Below are positions 14,999-22,455 of a stretch of 41,047 nucleotides of DNA, one piece after another. The position numbers and the translations under genes are program-made. Under the pieces are notes generated by a model that did not search any database, was not told the origin of the DNA, and saw only the letters and a list, made by a program, of their open reading frames with translations. Source of the DNA: Paenibacillus sp. 1011MAR3C5. Lineage in GTDB: Bacteria > Bacillota > Bacilli > Paenibacillales > Paenibacillaceae. The DNA lies in contig NZ_QZCF01000016.1 in assembly GCF_003591485.1 (NCBI RefSeq), forward strand, positions 1-41,047, given 5' to 3'. Numbering within the stretch: position 1 is the first letter of the stretch; the number at the start of each line of letters is the position of its first letter.

Positions 14999-15515
14999 GC
15001 TCTAGCTCCAATAGTTTGGTTTTCATCGCAAGTCCTCCACGATAGCCTGTGAGGGCGCCATTTTTGCCTACGACTCGATGGCATGGGACGGTGATCAGCA
15101 CGGGATTGGCTCCAATCGCGGTCCCGACCGCCCGTACCGCGGCGGGCCTGCCGATCGCTTGCGCAATATCCGAATAGGAGACTGTAGTGCCATAAGGAAT
15201 GGCCAGCAGCGCCTCCCAGACGGTTTGCTGGAAGGGCGTCCCCCATACATCGCGTTGGAACGAAAACGAATTGCGCTCTCCGTCCCAATACTGCTTGAGC
15301 TGATCCATATATACTTTAAGCCTGCCGTCATCTTGCACCCATTGCGAGGCCTTAAAGCGGGACGACCCACGCCGGATCAAATCCTCCAATGACTCTCCTA
15401 TTGCTCCTACGCAGCTTAGTCCGTCCCCGGTAGCCCCAATGGGCACAGTCCAGCTGCCGTGCTCCAGCAGCGCTCCGTAAATCGTTTGGTTGCGGGTTTG
15501 CGTTAATGTCATCAT
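14976..15515 (-). CDS. adaB: Methylated-DNA--protein-cysteine methyltransferase
   Basis: This is a 179-residue O6-methylguanine-DNA methyltransferase. The suicide cysteine lies in the invariant VPCHRVV motif. The DNA-binding helix-turn-helix region IPYGTTVSYSDIAQAIGRPAAVRAVG and the ending NGALTGYRGGLAMK.LLELE are standard. The protein transfers methyl groups from O6-methylguanine or O4-methylthymine to its own cysteine in one turnover. GGAGGG precedes ATGATG at 15515/15512, and the upstream adaA stop codon overlaps this start, so translation is coupled. B. subtilis likewise has adjacent adaA and adaB. Confidence 0.92.
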   Translation of the reverse strand: MMTLTQTRNQTIYGALLEHGSWTVPIGATGDGLSCVGAIGESLEDLIRRGSSRFKASQWVQDDGRLKVYMDQLKQYWDGERNSFSFQRDVWGTPFQQTVWEALLAIPYGTTVSYSDIAQAIGRPAAVRAVGTAIGANPVLITVPCHRVVGKNGALTGYRGGLAMKTKLLELEHANLASL

Positions 15516-16138
15516 CCATTCCCTCCTATATGGAGCCGCTGCCTGAATGCAGCAGGCGTAGATCCGTTTGTTTTCTTGAACAGGGTAATAAAGTAAGGCG
15601 TATTGCGAATGCCGACAAGCTCGCCTACGCGGGATACCGGGCTGTCCGTCTCGGCCAGCAGTCTCGCAGCATGCCGCATCCGAATCTGCTGTACATAAGC
15701 AAGCGGCGTCATGCCCATTATTTTTTTGAACGTGCGATGCAGATGATAGGGGCTGCCATGGCAGATCTCGCCCAAGGTTGCAAGATCAAGCTCCTCCATA
15801 TAATGACGGTCCACATATGCTGCAATTTGAGCTGACCATTCTTCGTCAGGCAGACGTTCGCCAGCAGGCTTGCAGCGCTTGCACGGGCGGTAGCCGGCAG
15901 ATACGGCGTCCGCCGATGTGGGAAAGACCTCTGCGTTGCTTCGCTTCGGGGGTCTGGATTTGCAGGAGGGCCTGCAATAAATGCCCGTCGTTCGCACCGC
16001 ATAATAGAAACGTCCGTCATACGAGCCATCGTTGGCGCAGATGGCCGTCCACTGCTCTTCGGAGATAGATCCGGGCTTTCTGTTCTGCGGGACATCTGTT
16101 GCACGATTAGCTGATTGCCGATTCGGCTCATTCGCCAT
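15512..16138 (-). CDS. adaA: AdaA: methylphosphotriester-DNA methyltransferase and AraC-type activator
   Basis: This 208-residue protein has an N-terminal Ada zinc domain and a C-terminal AraC helix-turn-helix. The zinc cysteines are Cys55 and Cys59 (GIYCRPSC) and Cys86 and Cys89 (YRPCKRC); Cys55 matches the methyl acceptor of E. coli Ada. Residues 104-200 carry two AraC helix-turn-helix units (LDLATLGEICHGSPYHLHRTF and the MTPLAYVQQIRMRHAARLL block). Methylphosphotriester damage methylates the cysteine and turns the protein into an activator of its own operon. ATG 16138 is chosen because AAGGAG lies 8 bases upstream; GTG 16147 overlaps that site. It heads the adaA-adaB-radical SAM operon. 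Confidence 0.9.
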   Translation of the reverse strand: MANEPNRQSANRATDVPQNRKPGSISEEQWTAICANDGSYDGRFYYAVRTTGIYCRPSCKSRPPKRSNAEVFPTSADAVSAGYRPCKRCKPAGERLPDEEWSAQIAAYVDRHYMEELDLATLGEICHGSPYHLHRTFKKIMGMTPLAYVQQIRMRHAARLLAETDSPVSRVGELVGIRNTPYFITLFKKTNGSTPAAFRQRLHIGGNG

Positions 16139-16328
16139 CCGTCTCACTCCTTCTGCTCCTAGTATAGCGGATAGAAGGAACGAATGTACGCTGTATAAGA
16201 TGGAAAAGCAAGATTGTGAAATCGATGACTACGTGGAAGAACAAAGGAAATACGGCCAAGTGACCGTGGTTATTGGATATATCGGGTCTTGGTCATGAGT
16301 GAGATGATAGTGTGAGGAAGTGCGGGGA

Positions 16329-16532
16329 TTAGTCTTTTCGAATAACCCAATAAATAATCAGGCCTACGACAGGGAATATAATCGTGCCGACGAGCACGAG
16401 CAGAGCATATTCATTGCTTTTACCCAGGCGCTTGGCATCCCGATAAGCCCATACGCTGGTAGCAATATTCAGTAGAAACAGCATGAACATAATGAGCAGC
16501 ATAAGCAAGCCCAGTATTCCGAATCCGGACAT
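16329..16532 (-). CDS. Small membrane protein with PLDc_N-like domain
   Basis: This is a 67-residue protein with two hydrophobic helices (about 3-29 and 42-63) and the pattern ATSVWAYRDAKRLGKS between them, ending IIYWVIRKD. This matches the N-terminal membrane domain of cardiolipin synthases (PLDc_N), which also occurs as stand-alone small proteins of unknown function. AGGAGG lies about 9 bases before the ATG. No partner gene is obvious; it follows a terminator and lies between uraA and the ada operon. Confidence 0.78.
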   Translation of the reverse strand: MSGFGILGLLMLLIMFMLFLLNIATSVWAYRDAKRLGKSNEYALLVLVGTIIFPVVGLIIYWVIRKD

Positions 16533-16623
16533 AAAGCACTCCTCCTTACAGAAGCAACTGCGTGATTTATCTCTATCGATCTATAACTTTAAGTACGATT
16601 GCCGGACCTGTTTCGTTTCGATA

Positions 16624-16668
16624 ATAAAAAAAGTCCTGCCGGCAAACCCGAAGGTTTACTGGCAGGAC
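16624..16668 (-). terminator. Terminator of the uracil permease gene
   Basis: Read on the minus strand, a 16-bp stem with one or two imperfect pairs (arms 16668-16653 and 16648-16633) has the loop TTCG and is followed by six or more T. It lies just after the uraA stop codon. Confidence 0.85.
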
Positions 16669-16679
16669 GGCTTGTCCTA

Positions 16680-17978
16680 TTAATGAGCGGCTGCGTCATC
16701 GTCGTTCGTCATGCGAAGCACTTCGAAGATTTTGAACAGCAGGCTAAGCACGATCGCTACGATAGTCGCAAGCGCCATGCCGCTGAAGGATACTTCGCCG
16801 ATCGTAAGCTTCACGCCGCTGAGGCCGATGACGAGTACAACGGTCGTCAGGAACAGATTGGTCGGTTTGCTGTAGTCGACCTTCGATTCCACCAGCATCC
16901 GCAAGCCGGAAGCTGCGATAACGCCGAAGAGCAGGAGCGATACGCCGCCCATAACCGGAGTAGGAATACCGGATATTAGCGCCGAGAACTTGCCGGAGAA
17001 CGACAGGATGATGGCGATCACCGCTGCGCCGCCAATGACGAAGGTAGAGTATACTCTCGTAATCGCAAGGACTCCGATATTTTCGCCATAGGTCGTATTC
17101 GGCGTGGAGCCGACGAAGCCGGACAGAATCGTGGAGAGCCCGTTGCCGAGCATCGAACGATGCAAGCCGGGGTCTTTGGTCAAGTCCTTGCCGACAATAT
17201 TGCCCGTTACGATCAAGTGTCCAATATGCTCAGCGATAACAACGAGCGCAACCGGAGCGATCGCGATAATCGCCGACCAGTGGAACTCAGGGAATGTAAA
17301 GGTCGGGCTGGTGAAGACGGAAGCATCGGCCACATTGTCGAAGTTGGTTTCCTTCATGAAGTAAGCCAGCACATAGCCGAAAATGATGCCGAACAGGATC
17401 GGGATAATTCTCATGAAACCGCGGAACAGCACCGAACCGAGAACTGTGACAGCCAGTGTTGCTGTCGAAATAATCACAATATCTGGATTCATAGCCCAAG
17501 TAAGCGGATCATCCTTATCGCCCGGAATATAACCGGCCATTTTCGCTGCAACCGGCACAAGCTCAAGACCGATAATCGCAACGATCGCGCCCATGGCCGC
17601 AGGAGGGAAGACAACGTTCAGCCATTCCGTGCCGGCTACTTGAATAATGAAGGCCAGAACGGTGAAGATAACGCCTGCCGCGATGAAGCCGCCGAGCGCT
17701 GCCGCATAGCCGCCGCCTGCCGCTTGGCTAAAAATAATCGCACCGCCAGGGCCGAGGAAGGCGAAGCTGGAGCCCAGATAAGCAGGGATCTTTCCTTTTG
17801 TAACGAGAATGTACAGCAGGGTGCCGATACCGTTCATCAGCAAGCAAATGGCGGGATCGATCTCAAAAATGTTGGGTACGAGTACCGTCGAGCCGAACAT
17901 CGCGAACAGATGCTGCAAGCTGAGCAGAAGGCTTGGGACGGCTGGCGGCCTCTCGTGGACGCCGATCGTTTTACTCAT
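16680..17978 (-). CDS. uraA: Uracil permease (UraA/PyrP, NCS2 family)
   Basis: This is a 432-residue nucleobase:cation symporter-2 protein with about 14 membrane helices. Recognisable blocks are LQHLFAMFGSTVLVP near the N-terminus, YLGSSFAFLGP, PVALVVIAEHIGHL (Glu and His of the substrate/proton site) and GSTPNTTYGENIGVLAITRVYS with the second conserved Glu, together matching UraA. It imports uracil with protons for salvage. AAGGAG lies 8 bases before the ATG. It is monocistronic, with its own promoter at 18027-18055 and terminator at 16624. No PyrR-type attenuator is seen in the leader. Confidence 0.92.
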   Translation of the reverse strand: MSKTIGVHERPPAVPSLLLSLQHLFAMFGSTVLVPNIFEIDPAICLLMNGIGTLLYILVTKGKIPAYLGSSFAFLGPGGAIIFSQAAGGGYAAALGGFIAAGVIFTVLAFIIQVAGTEWLNVVFPPAAMGAIVAIIGLELVPVAAKMAGYIPGDKDDPLTWAMNPDIVIISTATLAVTVLGSVLFRGFMRIIPILFGIIFGYVLAYFMKETNFDNVADASVFTSPTFTFPEFHWSAIIAIAPVALVVIAEHIGHLIVTGNIVGKDLTKDPGLHRSMLGNGLSTILSGFVGSTPNTTYGENIGVLAITRVYSTFVIGGAAVIAIILSFSGKFSALISGIPTPVMGGVSLLLFGVIAASGLRMLVESKVDYSKPTNLFLTTVVLVIGLSGVKLTIGEVSFSGMALATIVAIVLSLLFKIFEVLRMTNDDDAAAH

Positions 17979-18026
17979 AGATCATTCTCCTTGAATTATA
18001 ATGAAATTCGACAAATTCCTTTGATG

Positions 18027-18064
18027 ATTCTACAGATTTCCTCTGAAATTGGCAAGCGTTTTCT
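18027..18064 (-). promoter_or_regulatory. uraA promoter with overlapping possible cre site
   Basis: On the minus strand TTGCCA (18055-18050) has a 17-base spacer to TAGAAT (18032-18027). AGAAAACGCTTGCC (18064-18051) overlaps the -35 box and fits the CcpA cre consensus TGWAARCGYTWNCW at 12 of 14 positions. Carbon catabolite control is therefore possible but unproven. Confidence 0.45.
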
Positions 18065-18139
18065 TCACACCTGCCGAGATTTATCCGGTTAAAGCGCAAA
18101 ATGCCCATGTGGCAGCGAAATGAACGCGATAGGAGCGAC

Positions 18140-18172
18140 GGTGCAATGATAGTGCCCATTTATCGTTGCACC
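18140..18172. repeat. 12-bp inverted repeat in the region upstream of uraA
   Basis: GGTGCAATGATA (18140-18151) pairs with TATCGTTGCACC (18161-18172) with one G-T pair and a 9-base loop. It lies between the SLH-gene terminator and the uraA promoter, so it is not in the uraA mRNA if that promoter is right. Its role is unknown. Confidence 0.5.
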
Positions 18173-18181
18173 TTATGAACA

Positions 18182-18217
18182 GCAAAAACAACAGGCAGCC
18201 GAGGGGCTGCCTGTTGT
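18182..18217 (-). terminator. Terminator of the SLH-protein operon
   Basis: ACAACAGGCAGCC (18188-18200) pairs perfectly with GGCTGCCTGTTGT (18205-18217). On the minus strand TTTTTGCT follows. Confidence 0.85.
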
Positions 18218-18273
18218 GCAATCATGCTACAGTTGTTCAATCGTTTGGTAGAGAACCTTCTATATAGAAGGAA

Positions 18274-21192
18274 TTAATTTGCCGCCAGCAAATTGTACAG
18301 CACTTGAGCAACTTGCGCTCTTGTCGAATTCGCTTTTGGCGAGAGCTGTCCGTCGCTGCCGGATACGACTCCGCTGGCCACAAACGTCTCGAACGCTTTC
18401 TGAGCGTACGCTGCGATTTGATCCGCATCGCTGAAGTTCGCCGGGGAAGCATCTGATTGCTTAGCGGGCACTTCCTTCAGAACCTCCAGCGCACGGTACA
18501 GCAGCGTGAACAGATCTTGGCGCGTGATCAGATCGTTCGGCTTGAACAGATTGTCGCCTGTGCCTGTCGTAATGCCCAGACGCTTCGCAGCAGCCAGGTA
18601 GCCGGTGTAATACGTATCCCCGGCGTCGGAGAAGTTGGCCGCTCCTGCGGCATCTGCTTCAATACCGTATGCTTTCAGCAGCAGGACGATGAATGGTCCT
18701 CTTGTAATGGCCGCTCCAGGATTGTATTCGCCGTTGCCGGAGCCGTTCGTAACGTCTCTTGCAGCGAGGAAGGTAACCGCATTGCTGTACCAAGCGCCTG
18801 CAGGGACATCAGAGAATTCGACTTTGTTGTAGCCGATAATGTATTGCGAGAAGTGAGTAGTCGCAAATTCAACAGCTCCCGCAGCAGCGGAATATTGACC
18901 GCGCACCGTATGCAATTCGCCTTCATCCGTTACATGGTAGACGATGACGGCTTGTGCTTCCTCGCCGGCTCGCAGACGGTAAGGAATGCTGACGTTTACT
19001 TCGCTTCCGCCGAATTCGGATACGGTCGTTTCACCTGAGAATACGCTCAGGTCATAGACCGGTCTGTCGCCGAGCACTTGCTTGCCTTCCTCTGTCAATG
19101 AGGATTTGGCGATAATAAAGCTGATGTCGCCTGTATCCTTCGACCCGCCGATCGCTTTCAAGGCTGTGGAATCGAAGACGAGGGAGGCGTACCCTACATT
19201 TACTTTCAACTCCACATTCGAGCCTGCGATCAGCTTGTCATAATCTTCGCGAGTCAGCGTTACTTGCGTCGATCCGTCAGCAGAGTCGGATTTCACGATC
19301 AGCTCTACGGTAGTCGGCTTGCCGGCAGTTGCATCTTGCTTCGCAACTTCAATCAGCTTCGCAGCCTCGTCCTCGCTTACAACAGCAACCGTAATCCCCG
19401 TTGTTGCATCCTTGCTTGCAGGGAGCGTCACGACAACAGGCTTGCCATTGCTGCCGGATTGTTCAGGTGTTGTTGTCGGCTCCGGAGTTGGAGTCGACGG
19501 ACCTGGGTCTCCGCTTCCAGGGGAGCCTGAGTTCGCTCTCACAATGACATCCACCGATTGTCCGGCTTCATAATAATTATCTGTAGGCTCTGTAGCACCT
19601 GCATTATAGCCAGTTTTTGCCCTGTAGCGGACTTGATAGGTGCCAGCCGCTAAGCCGGTAATCGTAGTGCCTTCTACAGGCAGGTAAGTTTCGGAGCCGG
19701 AACCCTTGTATTCCAGCGCCTCGGATACGCCTTTAATTTGGCCATTCTTGTTGCTGACCGAAGAAGCATTAACTGTAGTCAGATCAGTCGGCACCGATTC
19801 TTGTCGGGTGGACAGCAGATTCAGCGCTTTTTTGAAGCGGTCGCGGTTGCCGCTTGCATGGCCTTCTTCAATGTTGGTCCAAGTGTACATGAGTTCAACA
19901 TGTCCGTAGATTGGAGCGGAAGCCCCCGTATGGTCGACATTGTCCTTGTTGTACGTAAATACATAAGGAACCTGCAGTCGCTTCGCATAGACTCTGCCCT
20001 CGCCTTCACCGGACCAGATCAGATAGCTGCCGCTAGGCGTCTCTGGCGGTGCAGCCGGATTGCCGTTTGCATGCTTGCTGTTCGCTGTCGTTATGTTCGT
20101 CAAATACTGATTGACCAGATCGACGTAGATACGGGCATTGGGATGATTCACGTCACGTACGTGAAGCTCGGCACTCTTGAATTCTTTTGTGATGGGGTCA
20201 AAACCGTTGTCCAGTCTTGTATCCCATGTATAGACCGTCTGAATGCCTTCGTCAATCGCCCATTGATTGACCAGATCGATGACTGGCTGCGTGTTCGGGC
20301 ACCATGGACCGCCGTACAGGATGGCGTAGTCGCCGGAGCTTTCTTGCAGTTTCTTCAGCTCATCATATGTGACAGCCTGGAATACGACGCGAGCGCCTGT
20401 GAAGACGGTGCGGCCTGCAGCTGCAGCGTAAGTGGATCTGAAATAGCTTTCGTTATCGATCAGGGTGTGGGAGGCAACCTTCTTGCCGTCCGTTTCCTTG
20501 GAGATCGGATCGAATACCTCGCGAACCTTTGCCTTGTAGGCTTCCACCTTGGCAGGGTCGATCTTGCCGCCGGTCTGGAAGTCTTCCGCCGACAGAAGCT
20601 CCTGCAGGTCCGATACGATCGGAGCTGCTCCATCGCCGTTGGTCCGGTTATAGACGAACAGGTAAGGCGATTCGATGCGGTCAGCCTCGCCAGATTGGGA
20701 GCCGACGGTATAGGAGATCTTCTCCGCACCCTCAAGCTTAAGATTCGTCAAATGCTGGTTCACCAGCTCCACATAACGCTTCCGGTATGTATCCGGGCTG
20801 CTGCTGTCCGCAATATCGGCGGAAGCCGTGTCCCCGTCTAATCTCGTATCGAAGTTGTAGATCGCTTTAATGCCATATTCTTTCGCTACATCATTGATAT
20901 AACCGATGACGGATTGCGTTTGATCGCTCCACGCGCCTCCGAACAGAACGACGTATGTACCGTCCGAATTGAACAAGTTCCACAGCTGGTGGTAAGTCAA
21001 GGTTTCGAATACGTTCGACTTGCCAGCCAGCTCGCTGTAGGAGTCGGAGAAATAGGAGGTATAAGTACCGTACTTGGCGACTTTCGCAGGAGCGTTGTCC
21101 GCTGCGCTGGCAGGGCCGGCGGAGACCGCCGGCAGCACCAGAGTGAGCGCCAATAACAAAGTCAGTATCGTTTTAAAGCTGCGCTTTTGCAT
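18274..21192 (-). CDS. SLH-anchored surface protein with two thioredoxin-like repeats
   Basis: This 972-residue exported protein starts at ATG 21192 with AGAGGAGAG 8 bases upstream. Residues 1-30 are a signal peptide (likely cut ASA/AD). Two related thioredoxin-like units follow. Unit 1 (about 60-155) has TYVVLFGGAWSDQTQSVI and IYNFDTRLDG; unit 2 (about 270-365) has DYAILYGGPWCPNTQPVIDL and VYTWDTRLDN. Unit 2 keeps one active-site-position cysteine, Cys298, the only cysteine in the protein; unit 1 has Ser there. A beta-sandwich-like part (460-552), a Pro/Thr/Ser linker (553-585), a further beta-rich region (586-790) and three SLH domains (about 791-972) follow. SLH domains bind pyruvylated cell-wall polymer, so it should sit on the cell surface. 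It lies 30 bases after the Pro/Ala-rich gene, in one operon. The function is unknown; a mono-thiol or disulfide-linking role is inferred. Confidence 0.85.
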   Translation of the reverse strand: MQKRSFKTILTLLLALTLVLPAVSAGPASAADNAPAKVAKYGTYTSYFSDSYSELAGKSNVFETLTYHQLWNLFNSDGTYVVLFGGAWSDQTQSVIGYINDVAKEYGIKAIYNFDTRLDGDTASADIADSSSPDTYRKRYVELVNQHLTNLKLEGAEKISYTVGSQSGEADRIESPYLFVYNRTNGDGAAPIVSDLQELLSAEDFQTGGKIDPAKVEAYKAKVREVFDPISKETDGKKVASHTLIDNESYFRSTYAAAAGRTVFTGARVVFQAVTYDELKKLQESSGDYAILYGGPWCPNTQPVIDLVNQWAIDEGIQTVYTWDTRLDNGFDPITKEFKSAELHVRDVNHPNARIYVDLVNQYLTNITTANSKHANGNPAAPPETPSGSYLIWSGEGEGRVYAKRLQVPYVFTYNKDNVDHTGASAPIYGHVELMYTWTNIEEGHASGNRDRFKKALNLLSTRQESVPTDLTTVNASSVSNKNGQIKGVSEALEYKGSGSETYLPVEGTTITGLAAGTYQVRYRAKTGYNAGATEPTDNYYEAGQSVDVIVRANSGSPGSGDPGPSTPTPEPTTTPEQSGSNGKPVVVTLPASKDATTGITVAVVSEDEAAKLIEVAKQDATAGKPTTVELIVKSDSADGSTQVTLTREDYDKLIAGSNVELKVNVGYASLVFDSTALKAIGGSKDTGDISFIIAKSSLTEEGKQVLGDRPVYDLSVFSGETTVSEFGGSEVNVSIPYRLRAGEEAQAVIVYHVTDEGELHTVRGQYSAAAGAVEFATTHFSQYIIGYNKVEFSDVPAGAWYSNAVTFLAARDVTNGSGNGEYNPGAAITRGPFIVLLLKAYGIEADAAGAANFSDAGDTYYTGYLAAAKRLGITTGTGDNLFKPNDLITRQDLFTLLYRALEVLKEVPAKQSDASPANFSDADQIAAYAQKAFETFVASGVVSGSDGQLSPKANSTRAQVAQVLYNLLAAN

Positions 21193-21222
21193 AGTGGGTT
21201 CTCTCCTCTGAGTATAAGGTGA

Positions 21223-22011
21223 TTAGCATTCTTCTTCCGTGCTGCCTTCGCCGCCGCCAGTGGATGGCGCAGGAGCGGAAGGAGCAGGCGTCGGCTTCGA
21301 AGGCGCTTCTGGAGCCGAGCCGGAAGAGGAATTGCCGGAAGAACCGGAAGAACCGGAAGACGATGATTCCGATACAACATTCGTCTGGGACGGCTCAGGC
21401 TTTGCAACCGTTACAGGCTTCGACGAGTTGGAGTTGTTGACGAAGCTTATCGATTTGCTTGGGCCGGATTCCGCAGCAGGCGCTGCAGGCGCTGTTTTCG
21501 GCGTATTCGCTGCATCAGGTTTGCTTTCTTTGGCTGGAGCGGTTGCTGCAGGAGCTTCCTTCTGCGGCGCCGCCGATGGCTGAGGCTCCGTTTTTGCCGT
21601 GTCTACCGCAGGCTTATTGTCAGCCGGAGCTGGGACCGGAGCTGGAGCGGATATCTTCGCTGCTCCATTATTCGATTGTTGCTTAGGCGTTTCAACAGCT
21701 GCCTTCGCGTCAGGTGCTGCTGATGGAGCAGCCACTGGCGCATCGACGGCAAGCTGAACTTCAGCTTCGGGAGCATTCACTTCAATCTGTGGCGTTATAG
21801 CGGTTTCGTTCGCTGGTGCAGCCGGCTCATCTACAGCCGGAGCTTCCCGCTTGTTCTCAGCGGCAGCGACAATCTCTTGCGTGCCGGGATCATTAGGGGG
21901 AGACTCCACTTGAGCCTTATTGGCGGATACGGCTGCATAGGTTAGCACGGTGAACGCGGCGACAGATGCGAGCAGTGTAATGGACAGCTTGTTTACTTTT
22001 GGTTTTTTCAT
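21223..22011 (-). CDS. Secreted Ala/Pro-rich protein ending in its only cysteine
   Basis: This is a 262-residue low-complexity exported protein. ATG 22011 is chosen as the start: the sequence MKKPKVNKLSITLLASVAAF is a clear signal peptide or anchor and AAGGAAGG lies about 10 bases upstream, whereas the frame upstream of it looks non-coding. Residues 30-190 are rich in Ala, Pro, Glu and Lys with PAP-type runs; 190-235 are Ser/Asn-rich; the end is Pro/Ser/Gly-rich and finishes GSTEEEC. That last residue is the only cysteine. Such composition fits a cell-wall-spanning or extended surface rod. It is the first gene of a two-gene unit with the SLH/thioredoxin-like gene 30 bases downstream. No domain is recognised. 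Confidence 0.75.
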   Translation of the reverse strand: MKKPKVNKLSITLLASVAAFTVLTYAAVSANKAQVESPPNDPGTQEIVAAAENKREAPAVDEPAAPANETAITPQIEVNAPEAEVQLAVDAPVAAPSAAPDAKAAVETPKQQSNNGAAKISAPAPVPAPADNKPAVDTAKTEPQPSAAPQKEAPAATAPAKESKPDAANTPKTAPAAPAAESGPSKSISFVNNSNSSKPVTVAKPEPSQTNVVSESSSSGSSGSSGNSSSGSAPEAPSKPTPAPSAPAPSTGGGEGSTEEEC

Positions 22012-22250
22012 GATGGGTAGACCTTCCTTTCGCGAGTGGCTCCATAAGAGGAGCTTGATTGTTGTTGTTGATTGCTTGTTGCTGTACGAGAGGGATACAG
22101 TCCGCCGAAGACCCTCCTTTATCATGAATTCGGACAAAAAAAGAAGACCCAACAAGAGCAAAAACTCGCTCTCATTGAATCTCTGGTTATCCAGTCGATT
22201 AATTTGATCGTTCGCAGTCCCTATAAAAGTGGCTGTTCCTACTGTATCTG
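22012..22250 (-). other. Long untranslated leader of the surface-protein operon
   Basis: If the minus-strand promoter at 22256-22284 is used, the leader is about 240 bases. It contains a small hairpin (AGAGC/GCTCT, around 22155-22173) followed on the minus strand by a seven-T run, which could act as an attenuator. It matches none of the c-di-GMP, SAM, T-box or ydaO riboswitch cores I know. Confidence 0.35.
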
Positions 22251-22255
22251 GCTAT

Positions 22256-22285
22256 AGTTTATGCTGGCGGATATACATTGTCAAT
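22256..22285 (-). promoter_or_regulatory. Promoter of the surface-protein operon
   Basis: On the minus strand TTGACA (22284-22279) has a 17-base spacer to TAAACT (22261-22256). The extended -35 element ATTGACAATGT (22285-22275) is identical to the one in the divergent tcyP promoter, suggesting a shared regulator or a shared recent origin. Confidence 0.55.
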
Positions 22286-22377
22286 GATTATTTTAATTTT
22301 TCCTATAGTTTTTGTCGGAATTAATTGAAAAGCAATAATTACCATAACATCCCATAAAAATTTTTTTCATAAAACGG

Positions 22378-22407
22378 ATTGACAATGTCATTTATTGTTT
22401 GTAAATT
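22378..22407 (+). promoter_or_regulatory. Promoter of the cystine transporter gene
   Basis: TTGACA (22379-22384) has a 17-base spacer to TAAATT (22402-22407). The extended element ATTGACAATGT (22378-22388) repeats the one in the divergent promoter, and the 11-bp palindrome TGACA-A-TGTCA (22380-22390) lies on it. Confidence 0.55.
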
Positions 22408-22455
22408 GAATACGATATTCCGATAAATATTATAGGATTAGGAGGTTTTAATCGG

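Noticed and set aside
16200..16298. 32-codon rightward open frame starting MEKQDCEIDD
   Set aside because: No convincing ribosome binding site and no family; it lies in the ada operon promoter region and is too short to support.
17160..18092. 310-codon rightward open frame across uraA
   Set aside because: Its translation is rich in Arg, Asn and Glu with no fold signal, typical of the antisense of a membrane protein gene. uraA on the minus strand is unambiguous.
19738..20841. 367-codon rightward open frame across the SLH protein gene
   Set aside because: It is antisense to a gene with a signal peptide, repeats and SLH domains. No ribosome binding site or family match is seen.
22012..22161. 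Upstream extension of the Ala/Pro-rich protein to 312 residues
   Set aside because: The extra 50 residues precede a complete signal peptide and have no better ribosome binding site, so ATG 22011 is preferred.
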